Positions 16,440 through 25,941 are shown, counted from the stretch's first letter. The stretch: DNA of 39,955 nt from Asticcacaulis benevestitus DSM 16100 = ATCC BAA-896 (GCF_000376105.1 NZ_AQWM01000034.1:1-39955); one strand, 5' to 3'. Notes: generated by a model from the sequence alone, not told the origin. Translations and numbers: made by a program.

Positions 16440-18536
16440 CTACTTCGCTCCTGGCGCGGTATACTTGTCCATCCAGTCAAAGACCGTCTTGTGCCACTTC
16501 ATCGAATTCTGCGGCTTGAGCACCCAGTGGTTTTCATCGGGGAAGCGCAGGAAGGCCGATTCAATGCCCTGACGCTGGAGCGCGGTAAAGGTGGCGATGC
16601 CCTGCCCCGGCACGACGCGGTAATCCTTGTCGGAGTGGATGACCAGTTGCGGCACCGACCAGTCCTTGGCGTGGAACGCGGGATTGAAAGCGTCCATCTT
16701 GGCCATCTTGTCATAGGGCGCGCCGCCGTTTTCCCACTCTGAGAACCACAATTCCTCGGTTTCCTCCGCCATGGTGCGGGTGTCAAAGATGCCGTCATGC
16801 TCGACCAGGCACTTCCATCCTTTAGTTCCTTGGGGCTGCTTCCAGTTGCCGGCGATCCAGTTGATCATATAGCCGCCATAGGAGGCGCCAAGCGCGCATG
16901 CGCGGTTGCCGTCGAGGAACTTGTACTTATCCAGCGCAAAAGCCCAGCCCTTTTGCAGGTCTTCGAGCGGACGATCCCCCCAGTGTTCAGAAATGGCGTC
17001 GGTGAAGGCCTGACCGTAGCCGGTGGAGCCGTGGAAGTCGATCATCACCACCGCATAGCCGGCGCCGGCATAGGTTTCCGGGTTCCAGCGGTAGGACCAG
17101 CCGTCGCCGAACGAGCCCTGCGGCCCGCCATGGACGAGGAAGGCGACCGGATAGGTTTGCCCCTCGACATAACCCGCCGGCTTCACGACATAGCCGTGGA
17201 CCTCTTCGTTGTTCCAGCCCTTGAAGCTGAACTGCTCATAAGCCCCCGTAGTCAGGGTATCGAGCACGCTGTTGAAACGAGTCAGGTTGGTGGCGCCATC
17301 ATCGAGGACAGCGGCACCGGCCTTGGCCTGATAGAAGGTCGACGGGCGCTTCAGGTTGTCCTGCAGGAAGACGAAGCCGCGCGGCGTCTCAGCATAGGCG
17401 TTGGTGTGACCGCCCTTGGTCAGCGGCGTCACCTTGCCGGTTTTCACGTCGACGCGGAAAAGGATGTGTTTGCCGACGTCATCGGCATCGACCAGCAGGC
17501 TCTTGCCGTCCTGGCTCCACTGGATGCCGGCGACCGATCGATCCCAGCCGGGCGCCAGAGCCGTGGTCTTGCCGTTCTCATTCTTCAGCATGATGCCAAA
17601 ACGGTCGGCTTCGAAACCGGGGCGCTTCATGGCGACATAGGCCAGTGTCTTGCCATCGGGCGACAGGCGCGGGCTGCCATCCCAGGCGGGGTTATCCTTG
17701 GTGTGGTTGGCAATCGCGCCGCCGGTCAGGGGTACGGAATAGATGTCGAAATTGGTGCTCCATGGCTCGGTCTTGCCTGCCTCGCGGGCGGAGAACCAGA
17801 CAGTCTTGGAGTCGGGCGAGATGGTGTAGTCGGCCTCATCGCCGAATGGCATGGAGGGCACATCGCCATCATAGCCGTCGGTCAGGGCTATGGGGGAAGC
17901 GCCGTCGAGCGGGACATAGAACAGGTGGTTGCGCGTGCCATCGGCCCAGGTGTCCCAGTGGCGGACGAACAGCTTGGTGTAGACCTCGCCGCTCGACTTG
18001 TCGGCCTTGCGCGCATCCTGGTTCTGGACGGTGCAGGAGATTTCATTGCCCTTGCATTCGGGGAAAACGGCCAGCGAGAGCACGAGCCCCTTGCCGTCCG
18101 GCGTCACCTGATAGGCGCCGACATCGAGCGGCAGGCGGGTGACCTGAACGGCCTTGGCGCCGATGATATCGGTCTTCCACACCTGGGTAGAACCGCCCTC
18201 ACCGCGCGACGACAGGAAGTAGATCGACTTGCCATCGGGGCTCCATTGCGCGTTGGACGCGCCGCCTTCGGAAATGGCCAGCTTGACCTCAGGCGTGGCC
18301 GGCTGGCTCAGATCCTTGAGCCAGAGCGAACTGACGCCCTTGTTCTTGTCCATGTCGGTGGCGCGGATATCGAGCGCGGCGTAACGGCCGCTGCTGTCGA
18401 CCTTGAAGCCGTTGATACGATCGAGCTTGATCATATCGCTGTAGGTGAAGGGGGCAGCATTCGCCGCACCGCAGAGAGCGGCCAGCGAAACCGAGCCGGC
18501 CAGAAGGGCTGCGGTGATTTTGGAAGAAAAGAACAT
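16440..18536 (-). CDS. Secreted S9 family peptidase (acylaminoacyl/dipeptidyl peptidase-like)
   Basis: Prolyl-oligopeptidase-family serine peptidase of 698 aa. A signal peptide ends at ANAAPF near residue 27. Residues 30-420 form a beta-propeller with WD40-like/TolB-like repeats such as LSPDGKTLAY and WSPDGKSIYF. The C-terminal alpha/beta-hydrolase domain carries GASYGGYMINW (catalytic Ser near 555), SDKDYRV (Asp) and ENHW (His). Such enzymes release short peptides in the periplasm. I chose the ATG at 18536 because it opens the signal peptide; a frame to 18623 adds unrelated residues. It heads the operon with the beta-lactamase and glutaminase genes, a plausible peptide and glutamine scavenging unit. 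Confidence 0.92.
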   Translation of the reverse strand: MFFSSKITAALLAGSVSLAALCGAANAAPFTYSDMIKLDRINGFKVDSSGRYAALDIRATDMDKNKGVSSLWLKDLSQPATPEVKLAISEGGASNAQWSPDGKSIYFLSSRGEGGSTQVWKTDIIGAKAVQVTRLPLDVGAYQVTPDGKGLVLSLAVFPECKGNEISCTVQNQDARKADKSSGEVYTKLFVRHWDTWADGTRNHLFYVPLDGASPIALTDGYDGDVPSMPFGDEADYTISPDSKTVWFSAREAGKTEPWSTNFDIYSVPLTGGAIANHTKDNPAWDGSPRLSPDGKTLAYVAMKRPGFEADRFGIMLKNENGKTTALAPGWDRSVAGIQWSQDGKSLLVDADDVGKHILFRVDVKTGKVTPLTKGGHTNAYAETPRGFVFLQDNLKRPSTFYQAKAGAAVLDDGATNLTRFNSVLDTLTTGAYEQFSFKGWNNEEVHGYVVKPAGYVEGQTYPVAFLVHGGPQGSFGDGWSYRWNPETYAGAGYAVVMIDFHGSTGYGQAFTDAISEHWGDRPLEDLQKGWAFALDKYKFLDGNRACALGASYGGYMINWIAGNWKQPQGTKGWKCLVEHDGIFDTRTMAEETEELWFSEWENGGAPYDKMAKMDAFNPAFHAKDWSVPQLVIHSDKDYRVVPGQGIATFTALQRQGIESAFLRFPDENHWVLKPQNSMKWHKTVFDWMDKYTAPGAK

Positions 18537-18671
18537 GGACCAACCTGTGTCAGTTGTTACGATTGGTACGTTTAAAGCCCCCTTTGCCGGGCTTGTCGAG
18601 CGCCGAGCGAGAAAGATGGCCAAATTTTCACGCCCATTATAGAGACAAAGGCGAGTTTTGCGGCGATCTTT

Positions 18672-19850
18672 TTACTGAAATACGCTCAAGGCCTGTTCGA
18701 TATCCGCAATCAGGTCGTCCGGGTCTTCCAGACCGGCGTAAAAGCGCACAGCCGAGCCCTGCAGATAGGGATCGGGCTCATCGCTGAGACGCGCACGGCC
18801 ACGGATCTGCGGCTCGGAATTGGTGGCCAGGCTCTCATAACCGCCCCAGCTAAAGCCAAGCCCAAACAGCTTGAGTTTGTTGAGGAACGCCTGAGACTGC
18901 CTGTCGCCATCGCCCTTGAAGAGCGCCATGAACAGCCCGTTGGCGGCGGTGAAGTCGCGCTTGAAGATATCATGGCCGGGATGACTTTCCAGCGCCGGAT
19001 GGACAACCTTCAGCACCTCCGGACGCCCTTCTAGCCATTTGGCGATCTTGAGCGCGCTGTCGCCGCTTTGCTTGATGCGCAGATGCAGGGAGCGGATGCC
19101 GCGCGACGCCAGATAGCTTTCGTCGGCCGAGGTAAAGAAGCCCCAGGCCTTGATCGTGTCGTGCAACACCTGGCTGAGCTTCGGATCTGTGACCGACACC
19201 GAACCGATCAGCACGTCGGAATGGCCCCCGACATACTTGGTCAGGGCCTGCATGGAAAGATCGACATCATGCGCCAACGGCTTGAAGAGAATGCCACCGC
19301 CATAGGTGTTGTCGCACAGGGTCAGGATGCCACGCGCCTTGGCAAGTTTTGCGATGCCGGGAATGTCCTGAATATCGAAGGTCAGCGACCCCGGACTCTC
19401 GACATAGATCATTTTCGTGTGCGGCGTGGCGAGCGCCAGCACCTCTTCGGGCGACAGGCGCGGCTCATAATATCGCGCGATGACGTCAAAACGCTTCATC
19501 TGGGTATCAAGGAAGCGGCGCACCGGGCGATAGCAGGAATTGACGATCAGAATCTCATCACCCGCCGCGAGGAAGGCAAACATCGGCAGGGTCAGCGCCG
19601 CCAGACCAGACGGCAGGATAAACGCCTCCTGCGCGCCTTCGAGTTCGGCGATCAGGCGGCAGAGTTCGTTCTGGGTCGAGAGGCCATCGGTGCCATAGGT
19701 CGGCTTGACGTCGTCATTATAGAGCATTTCCGCGTTTTCAAACAGCACGGTCGAACCGCGCTCCACGGCCGTATTGACGGCGCGGCGCGAGTTCTGGCGG
19801 CCCAGCGTGGCGCTGGTCAGGCGGGTGGTCTCTTTGGGGGCGTTCGTCAT
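18672..19850 (-). CDS. metC: Cystathionine beta-lyase (PLP-dependent, Cys/Met metabolism family)
   Basis: PLP enzyme of 392 aa, fold type I, matching Cys/Met metabolism enzymes. The cofactor-binding Lys is in QALTKYVGGHSD near residue 203. The segments YGTDGLSTQNELCRLIAELEG, ESPGSLTFDIQDI and CDNTYGGGILFKPL agree with MetC-type lyases, which split cystathionine into homocysteine, pyruvate and ammonia. Other gamma-family activities cannot be excluded by sequence alone. I chose the ATG at 19850, which gives the usual family N-terminus; an upstream extension to 19958 runs into the terminator. A single gene between the S9 peptidase operon and the fad operon terminator. Confidence 0.9.
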   Translation of the reverse strand: MTNAPKETTRLTSATLGRQNSRRAVNTAVERGSTVLFENAEMLYNDDVKPTYGTDGLSTQNELCRLIAELEGAQEAFILPSGLAALTLPMFAFLAAGDEILIVNSCYRPVRRFLDTQMKRFDVIARYYEPRLSPEEVLALATPHTKMIYVESPGSLTFDIQDIPGIAKLAKARGILTLCDNTYGGGILFKPLAHDVDLSMQALTKYVGGHSDVLIGSVSVTDPKLSQVLHDTIKAWGFFTSADESYLASRGIRSLHLRIKQSGDSALKIAKWLEGRPEVLKVVHPALESHPGHDIFKRDFTAANGLFMALFKGDGDRQSQAFLNKLKLFGLGFSWGGYESLATNSEPQIRGRARLSDEPDPYLQGSAVRFYAGLEDPDDLIADIEQALSVFQ

Positions 19851-19956
19851 ATCAGGCACTCGAAAAGGCGGGAGAGTATACGATCTCTTCAACCCCGAAA
19901 CGCTGCCCCGCGCAAGCCATAAGAACTGAGGATATCGGTCAGTGGGGCTGAACATC

Positions 19957-19996
19957 AAAAACCCCCGCAGATCGCTCTGCGGGGGTTTTGTTTTTT
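19957..19996. terminator. Bidirectional intrinsic terminator downstream of fadJ
   Basis: Stem CCCCCGCAGA/TCTGCGGGGG (19962-19985) with TCGC loop is flanked by AAAAA on the left and TTTT-G-TTTTTT on the right, so it can act on both strands. On the minus strand it ends the fadA-fadJ transcript. The core is identical to the hairpin at 8411. Confidence 0.88.
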
Positions 19997-22217
19997 AAGC
20001 GGCTTTCTCGGACTTGTCCTTGCCGAAGCGACCGTAGAAGGTTTCACCCTTCGCGGCCATTTCACGCAGCAGCTTCGGCGGAGCGAAACGCTCGCCGTAG
20101 AGCTTGGTCATGCGGTCCAGTTCCTCAACGAACTTCACCGTGCCGATGGCGTCGATCAGCGACACGATCCCGCCCGACCACGGCGCGAAGCCCCAGCCAA
20201 GGATCGAGCCGACATCGGCCTCACGTGGATCGGTGATGACACCCTCCTCGAAGCAACGCGCCGCCGTGACGGCCTGCGTATAGAGCAGGCGCTTTTTCAG
20301 TTCCTCGACCTGAGCCGGATCGGCCTCGGCCATGGTCACCGGGAACATGTCCTTGGCACCCTGCCACAGGGTCTTGTTACCGCCAGCCGCAGGGTAGTCA
20401 TAAAAACCCTTGCCGTTCTTGCGGCCCAGGCGGCCACCGGCTACCATCTGGGCCACTTCCTTTTCACCGGGGATCGGCTGGTACGCGTCGCCCATGGCCT
20501 TGGCGGTCTCAGAGGTGATCTTGGTCAGCAGGTCAAGCGCCACATCGTCCATCATTTCCAGCGGACCGCGCGGCATACCGGTCATGCGGCCGGCATTGTC
20601 GATCAGCGTCGGGGCAACGCCTTCCGACCACATGATCATACCCTCAGCGGTGAACGGAATGAAGCAGCGGTTGGCGAAGAAGAAGCGCGAGTCGTTGACC
20701 ACCACCGGCGTCTTCTTGATCTTGAGCGCGAAGTCGATGGCCTTGGCCACCGTGGCGTCCGAGGTTTTTTCGCCGCGGATAATCTCGACCAGCATCATCT
20801 TGTCGACCGGTGAGAAGAAGTGGATGCCGATATAGTTGTCCGGCTTCGATGAGGCGGTGGCCAGCAGGGTGATGGGGATGGTCGAGGTGTTGGTGCCGAA
20901 GATCGCGCTGTCGGCCTTGGCGCCGGCATAGAGCGTGGCCTCGGCCTGCTTGGTGACCTGTTCCTTGAGGTCGGTGTTTTCAAACACGGCTTCCACCACC
21001 AGATCGGAGCCGGTGATGGCGGCGTAATCCGGCGTGGCGGTGATCAGGTCGAGCAGGCCTTGCGCCTTCTCTTGTGTCATCTTGCCGCGCGAAACGGCCT
21101 TCTTCACCAGATCCTCGCAGTGCGCCTTGCCTTTGTCGGCAGAGGCCTGATCGCGGTCGAGCAGGACGGTCTTGATGCCGGCCAGGGCGCTGACATAGGC
21201 GATGCCCGCCCCCATCATGCCGGCGCCGATAACGGCGACCTGCGTAAATTCGGTCTTCGGCACGCCAGCGGGACGGCCGGAACCCTTGCCGATCTGCTGC
21301 ATCGAGAAGAAGAAGGTGCGGATCATCGCCTTGGCCTGTGGCGTGGCGAGGGTCTTCGAGAAGAAGCGCGTCTCGATCCGGATGGCGGTATCGAACGGCA
21401 CCTGCAGGCCTTCATAGACCGAGTGCATCAGGTTGGTGACGGCGGGATAATTGCCATAGGATTGCTTGCGCAGCAGGGCATTGCCCATGATGAAAACCTG
21501 CGCGCCGGCCGGATGGTAAGGGCCACCACCGGGAATCTTGTAGTCCTTCTTGTCCCAGCGCGCGACGGGATCACCTTTTGTCTTGATCCAGGTCTTGGCG
21601 GCTTCGACCACCTTGTCATCATCAACCACTTCATCGACGACACCGGCGGCCAGCGCCTCGGCCGGCTTGAAGCTCTTGCCTTCCGACATGGCCATGAGCG
21701 CAGCCTGCGCACCGATCAGACGTGGCAGACGCTGCGAACCACCACCGCCGGGGAACAGGCCGATCTTGATTTCGGGCAGGCCGACCTGGGTTTTCGGACT
21801 GTTGGACAGCACGCGGTAATGACAGGCCAGCGCCACTTCGAGACCGCCGCCAAGCGCCAGGCCGTTGATGGCGATGGCCACGGGCTTGCCGCAGGTTTCC
21901 AGCAGGCGATAGACGCGGTTCATTTCAAAGGCGCCGTCAAAACCGGCCTTCAGTTTTGATTGCTCGTCCTGAGCGCCGCCTTCAGCTTCCCAGGCGCCGG
22001 AAAGCATTTCTTCGAGATCAGCGCCGGCGCAGAAGCCGGTGGTCTTGCCTGACGTGACGACCACGCCCTTGATTTCGGCTTCATTCTTGGCGCGCAGGGC
22101 AATCTGCTCCAGATCAGCCAGAGCGCCCTTGGTAAAGGTGTTCATCGTCTTGCCCGGCACGTCGAACGTGGCCAGCAGGATGCCGTCGGCGTCGAGATCG
22201 GTTTTGAAATTTTCCAT
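19995..22217 (-). CDS. fadJ: Fatty acid oxidation complex alpha subunit (enoyl-CoA hydratase / 3-hydroxyacyl-CoA dehydrogenase)
   Basis: Bifunctional beta-oxidation enzyme of 740 aa. The N-terminal crotonase domain (about 1-190) has GFCAGADLEEM, GGGLEVALACHYRV and GLPEIKIGLFPGGGGSQRLPR, with the two catalytic glutamates expected there. The NAD-binding 3-hydroxyacyl-CoA dehydrogenase domain starts near residue 330 with VAVIGAGMMGAG. It is followed by the C-terminal dehydrogenase domains with NRCFIPF and GRLGRKNGKGFYDY. It hydrates enoyl-CoA and oxidises the resulting hydroxyacyl-CoA. It lies 22 bp after fadA, with a GGGAGAG ribosome-binding site, so the two form the trifunctional complex. FadB and FadJ types are hard to separate by sequence; the symbol is provisional. 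Confidence 0.93.
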   Translation of the reverse strand: MENFKTDLDADGILLATFDVPGKTMNTFTKGALADLEQIALRAKNEAEIKGVVVTSGKTTGFCAGADLEEMLSGAWEAEGGAQDEQSKLKAGFDGAFEMNRVYRLLETCGKPVAIAINGLALGGGLEVALACHYRVLSNSPKTQVGLPEIKIGLFPGGGGSQRLPRLIGAQAALMAMSEGKSFKPAEALAAGVVDEVVDDDKVVEAAKTWIKTKGDPVARWDKKDYKIPGGGPYHPAGAQVFIMGNALLRKQSYGNYPAVTNLMHSVYEGLQVPFDTAIRIETRFFSKTLATPQAKAMIRTFFFSMQQIGKGSGRPAGVPKTEFTQVAVIGAGMMGAGIAYVSALAGIKTVLLDRDQASADKGKAHCEDLVKKAVSRGKMTQEKAQGLLDLITATPDYAAITGSDLVVEAVFENTDLKEQVTKQAEATLYAGAKADSAIFGTNTSTIPITLLATASSKPDNYIGIHFFSPVDKMMLVEIIRGEKTSDATVAKAIDFALKIKKTPVVVNDSRFFFANRCFIPFTAEGMIMWSEGVAPTLIDNAGRMTGMPRGPLEMMDDVALDLLTKITSETAKAMGDAYQPIPGEKEVAQMVAGGRLGRKNGKGFYDYPAAGGNKTLWQGAKDMFPVTMAEADPAQVEELKKRLLYTQAVTAARCFEEGVITDPREADVGSILGWGFAPWSGGIVSLIDAIGTVKFVEELDRMTKLYGERFAPPKLLREMAAKGETFYGRFGKDKSEKAA

Positions 22218-22239
22218 TGTTTTTCTCTCCCTGCTTTTC

Positions 22240-23457
22240 TTAAACGCGCTCGATCACGGTGGCCGTGGCCATGCCGCCGCCGACGCACAGCGTCACCAGC
22301 GCGGTCGATTTGCCGGAACGTTCCAGTTCATCGAGGACGGTGCCCAGGATCATGGCGCCGGTAGCGCCAAGCGGATGGCCCATGGCGATGGCGCCGCCGC
22401 AGACATTCATCTTGTCGTGCGGGATATCGAGCACCTGCATATAGCGCAGCACCACGGCGGCGAAGGCTTCGTTCAGTTCGTAAAGGTCGATATCGCCGAC
22501 GCTCATGCCAAGCTTCTTGAGCACCTTTTCGGTGACATAGGACGGGCCGGTCAGCATGATCGAAGGTTCGGAACCGATCGAAGCGGTGCCGAGGATACGG
22601 GCCCGCGGCTTGAGGCCGGTGATCCTGCCTGCCTCTAACGAACCCACCAGAACCGCGCCTGAGCCATCGACGATCGACGACGAATTGCCCGGGGTGTGAA
22701 CGTGGTTGACCTTCTCGACTTCGGGGTAACGCTGGTTGATCACCGCATCGAAGGCCATCTCGCCCATCATGGCGAAGGACGGATTGAGGCTGCCCAGGGT
22801 CTGCATATCCGTAGACGGGCGGATGGTTTCATCACGATCCAGCGCGACAATGCCCATCTGGTCTTTGATAGGCACAACCGATCTGGCGAAACGCTTCTCA
22901 GCCCAGCTTTGCGCCGAACGCTTGTGGCTCTCGACCGAATAGGCGTCGACATCGCTGCGCGAGAAGCCCCACTTGGTGGCGATCATGTCGGCCGAAACCC
23001 CCTGTGGCACGAAGTAGTTCGGGAAGGCGCCTGCGATATCGATCGCCCAGGCTCCGCCATCCGAGCCCATCGGCACGCGGCTCATGCTCTCAACGCCACC
23101 GCCGATGGCCATGGTCGCCTCGCCGGACACCACCTTGGCGGCGGCGATATTGACGGCTTCGAGACCGGAAGCGCAGAAACGGTTGACCTGCGCGCCCGCG
23201 GTCAGTTGCGAATAGCCGGCGGCCAGAACCGCGGCACGGGCGATATCACCGCCCTGTTCGCCAACCGGGGTAACGCAGCCCCACGACACATCGTCAACAA
23301 TCGAGGTATCGAGGTGATTGCGTTCGGCCAGGCTGCGCAGCACCTGTGCCGACAGGTCGAGCGCCGTGATCTGGTGGAGCGAGCCGTCCTTCTTGCCCTT
23401 GCCGCGCGGGCTTCGCACGTGGTCGTAGATATAGGCGGAATTTTCAGGGCTGGGCAT
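22240..23457 (-). CDS. fadA: Acetyl-CoA C-acyltransferase (3-ketoacyl-CoA thiolase)
   Basis: Thiolase of 405 aa that completes beta-oxidation by cleaving 3-ketoacyl-CoA with CoA. The acyl-accepting Cys is in [12 protein letters not shown] near residue 90, and the catalytic His and Cys are in [15 protein letters not shown] and [11 protein letters not shown] near the C-terminus. I chose the ATG at 23457, behind AGAGGAG and matching the thiolase start; a frame to 23514 adds unrelated residues. First gene of the fadA-fadJ operon. The AT-rich divergent spacer to dgoD (23458-23675) must hold its promoter. A biosynthetic acetyl-CoA acetyltransferase role is less likely given the fadJ partner. Confidence 0.93.
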   Translation of the reverse strand: MPSPENSAYIYDHVRSPRGKGKKDGSLHQITALDLSAQVLRSLAERNHLDTSIVDDVSWGCVTPVGEQGGDIARAAVLAAGYSQLTAGAQVNRFCASGLEAVNIAAAKVVSGEATMAIGGGVESMSRVPMGSDGGAWAIDIAGAFPNYFVPQGVSADMIATKWGFSRSDVDAYSVESHKRSAQSWAEKRFARSVVPIKDQMGIVALDRDETIRPSTDMQTLGSLNPSFAMMGEMAFDAVINQRYPEVEKVNHVHTPGNSSSIVDGSGAVLVGSLEAGRITGLKPRARILGTASIGSEPSIMLTGPSYVTEKVLKKLGMSVGDIDLYELNEAFAAVVLRYMQVLDIPHDKMNVCGGAIAMGHPLGATGAMILGTVLDELERSGKSTALVTLCVGGGMATATVIERV

Positions 23458-23675
23458 AGGTTCGGGCTCCTCTGAGTCTTTTGGCGGCTTAAGACGCCTT
23501 TTTAGGTGCAGCATAGATGCGCTTTGTTTACGCGAACGTCAAGATCGTCGCAAAAAATATTATAGTCAGTCCGGCGGAAAAGTGCCGCCCGCACATCTAA
23601 TTATAATACAATTTAATTGACCCTGACGGATCAAAAGGTTAGGTCATAACAACACAAGACATACGGAAACCGACC

Positions 23676-24860
23676 ATGGACACTACCGCTCCCCTCGCCT
23701 CACCTGTCAATGCCCGGACCACGATCCGCAAGATCGAAACCTTCGCCGTGCCGCCGCGCTGGCTGTTCGTGCGCATCGAGAGCGATGATGGCGCGGTCGG
23801 CTGGGGCGAGGCCTCGCTGGAAGGTCATACCGAGGCCACGGAAGCCACCTTCGCCGAAATCCGCGAACGCTTTATCGGTCACGATGCCGACCGTATCGAG
23901 GATATGTGGCAGGTGTTCTATCGCCTGGGCTTCTATCGCGGCGGTCCGGTGCTGATGTCGGCTTTGTCAGGTTTCGATCAGGCGCTGTGGGATCTGAAGG
24001 CCCGCCGCCTGGGCGTGCCGGTTTGGCAATTGCTCGGCGGCCAGGTGCGCGATCGCGTGCAGGTTTACGCCTGGATCGGTGGCGACCGTCCATCAGACGT
24101 CATCGACGCCGGCAAGTCGCGCCTGGCGCAAGGCTTCAAGGCCGTCAAGATGAATGCCTCGGAAGACATGGGCTGGCTCGATTCGCCCCGCGTTCTGAAT
24201 GAGGTGCTGGAGCGCTTCACTTCGGTGCAGTCGCTTGGTCTCGATGTCGGCATGGACTTCCACGGTCGTGTCCACAAGCCGATGGCCAAGCAACTGGCGC
24301 ACGCGCTGGAACCCCTGCATCCGCTGTTCATCGAGGAGCCGCTGCTGAGCGAGCATATCGAGGCCATTGAGCAGTTGTCGAAACTGACCACCACGCCGAT
24401 CGCCCTGGGTGAGCGCCTGTACAGCCGCTGGGATTTCAAGCCGTTTTTGGAGCGCGCCTGCGTCGATATCATCCAGCCCGACCTCAGCCACGCCGGCGGA
24501 ATTTCGGAGTGCCGCCGCATCGCCGCCATGGCCGAGGCCTATGACGTCGCCATCGCCCCGCACTCGCCACTCGGGCCACTGGCACTGGGCGCCTGTATGC
24601 AACTGGCCATCGCCACGCCGAACCACGTCATTCAGGAGATGTCGCTCGGCATCCACTACAATACCAATGGCCACGACCTGCTGTCCTATATGAAGAACCC
24701 GGAAGTGTTCGATGTGAAGGATGGCTATGTCGAGGCCTTGATGGGCCCCGGACTCGGTGTCGAGATCGACGAGGCCAAGGTGCGCGAAATGGCGAAGGAT
24801 TGCCCGCCCTGGCGCAATCCGGTTTGGCGCGGGCCGGATGGTTATGTGAGAGAGTGGTAG
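23676..24860 (+). CDS. dgoD: D-galactonate dehydratase
   Basis: Enolase-superfamily enzyme of 394 aa, mandelate racemase subgroup, dehydrating D-galactonate to 2-dehydro-3-deoxygalactonate. The sequence follows DgoD closely: PPRWLFVRIE, FYRGGPVLMSALSGFDQALWD, YAWIGGDRP, then the metal ligands in GLDVGMDFHGR, FIEEPLL and ALGERLYSRW. The catalytic His lies in IAPHSPLGPLALGA. An N-terminal extension of about 15 residues precedes the usual start; a shorter start is possible but no nearby in-frame ATG offers one. The 160-bp spacer before it is AT-rich around 23590-23620. It opens the galactonate cluster, with the SMP-30, dgoK and dgoA genes on the same strand. Confidence 0.95.
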   Translation: MDTTAPLASPVNARTTIRKIETFAVPPRWLFVRIESDDGAVGWGEASLEGHTEATEATFAEIRERFIGHDADRIEDMWQVFYRLGFYRGGPVLMSALSGFDQALWDLKARRLGVPVWQLLGGQVRDRVQVYAWIGGDRPSDVIDAGKSRLAQGFKAVKMNASEDMGWLDSPRVLNEVLERFTSVQSLGLDVGMDFHGRVHKPMAKQLAHALEPLHPLFIEEPLLSEHIEAIEQLSKLTTTPIALGERLYSRWDFKPFLERACVDIIQPDLSHAGGISECRRIAAMAEAYDVAIAPHSPLGPLALGACMQLAIATPNHVIQEMSLGIHYNTNGHDLLSYMKNPEVFDVKDGYVEALMGPGLGVEIDEAKVREMAKDCPPWRNPVWRGPDGYVREW

Positions 24861-24863
24861 CTT

Positions 24864-25015
24864 AAGAAGGTAAGTTTTATCCACAGATTACACAGATTAC
24901 ACAGATTAAAGCGCGCCAGCGCCTTCTCTGTAATTGCCCAACTCAGGTGCGCTTTAGGCACTCAGCGAGCGGCGCAAGCGCCAAAAAATCTGTGCAATCT
25001 GTGGATCACCTTCTT
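24864..25015. repeat. Inverted-repeat intergenic element with tandem 9-mers and a DnaA-box-like end
   Basis: The left end AAGAAGGT (24864-24871) plus ATCCACAGATTACACAGATT is mirrored by AATCTGTGCAATCTGTGGAT plus ACCTTCTT (to 25015). The left arm carries ACAGATTAC in tandem (two and a half copies, 24883-24907). Its TTATCCACA (24877-24885) is a perfect DnaA-box match, and the right arm has a one-mismatch copy. The inside includes AAAGCGC and GCGCTTT as a second inverted pair, so the whole could fold into one long hairpin. It sits in the 220-bp gap inside the galactonate cluster. No reading frame was seen. Confidence 0.6.
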
Positions 25016-25080
25016 CTCTTGCTCTCCGCAAAAGCACACCGTAAAAAGCCTAAACTCAGACAAAACAGGATCAGGAAACT

Positions 25081-25941
25081 ATGTCCGATATTATCCGCCG
25101 CTCCGCTCCAGGCGCCATTCTCGGTGAAGGCCCGCTGTGGTCGAAGCGCGATCAGTGCGTCTACTGGGTCGATATCCTGTCGCACAATCTCCACGCCTAT
25201 TACCTCAATGGCGAAAGCAAGACGTGGCATTTCCCCGAGCCGATCGGGTGGGTGATCGAGCGCGAAGCTGGCGGTTTCATCGCCGGGCTTATGAGCGGTT
25301 TCGCCGAAGTCACACTTGAACCTCTGACCATCAGGCATATCGCTACCCCCTACCCGCACGAGCCGGAAAATCGCCTGAACGACGCCAAGGCCGATGACCG
25401 CGGTCGCATCTGGGCCGGTTCGATGCACAAGCCGATCACCAAGGTGTCCGGTGGTTTTTACCGCCTCAATACCGACCTGTCGTGGCAGGAGGTCGATGGC
25501 CCGTACAAGATCGCCAATGGGCCAACCTTCTCGGCCGATCACGCCACGGTCTATCACACCGACTCTGGCAAATCCGAAATCTATGTCTTTGATGTGATCG
25601 ACGGCGAACTGGCCAATAAGCGCGTTTGGCAGACCTTCCCCGATGATCTGGGCGGCCCCGACGGCATGACGACCGACGCCCAAGGTGGCATCTGGGTCGC
25701 TCACTGGGGAATTGGCCGCGTGACGCGCTTCAATTCAGACGCCAGCGAGGACTTCCATATCGACCTGCCCGCCAAGCAAACGACCAGCCTGTGCTTCGCC
25801 GGTGATGCGCTGGATCGGGTGTTCGTGACCTCGGCAGCCGAGAACCTGCCGGAAGATCGTGAAGCTGGGACACTGTTTGAAATACCTTCTGATCTCCTGC
25901 GCGGCCATACGGGCATGGAACCGCAAAAGTTTGGTGGCTAA
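25081..25941 (+). CDS. SMP-30/gluconolactonase family lactonase, probable galactonolactonase
   Basis: Six-bladed beta-propeller lactonase of 286 aa. Family signatures are the metal Glu in ILGEGPLWS near residue 18, NRLNDAKADDRGRIWAGSM near 100-120, IANGPTFSAD near 145 with the metal-binding Asn, and GGPDGMTTDAQGGIWVAHWG near 195 with the Asp. These enzymes open sugar lactones in a metal-dependent way. Placed between dgoD and dgoK, it most likely hydrolyses galactono-lactone to galactonate; this is inferred from context. An AGGA site precedes the ATG. The dgoK gene follows after 71 bp. Confidence 0.9.
   Translation: MSDIIRRSAPGAILGEGPLWSKRDQCVYWVDILSHNLHAYYLNGESKTWHFPEPIGWVIEREAGGFIAGLMSGFAEVTLEPLTIRHIATPYPHEPENRLNDAKADDRGRIWAGSMHKPITKVSGGFYRLNTDLSWQEVDGPYKIANGPTFSADHATVYHTDSGKSEIYVFDVIDGELANKRVWQTFPDDLGGPDGMTTDAQGGIWVAHWGIGRVTRFNSDASEDFHIDLPAKQTTSLCFAGDALDRVFVTSAAENLPEDREAGTLFEIPSDLLRGHTGMEPQKFGG

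Noticed and set aside
16797-18575. 592-codon plus-strand open frame antisense to the S9 peptidase
   Set aside because: Every conserved peptidase motif is on the minus strand; the antisense frame is rich in Gly/Val/Ala/Arg without domains, as expected of a shadow.
24877-24885. Replication origin at the DnaA box
   Set aside because: One or two DnaA-box matches inside a repeat element do not make an origin; there is no dnaA or dnaN gene, no AT-rich unwinding region and no box cluster.
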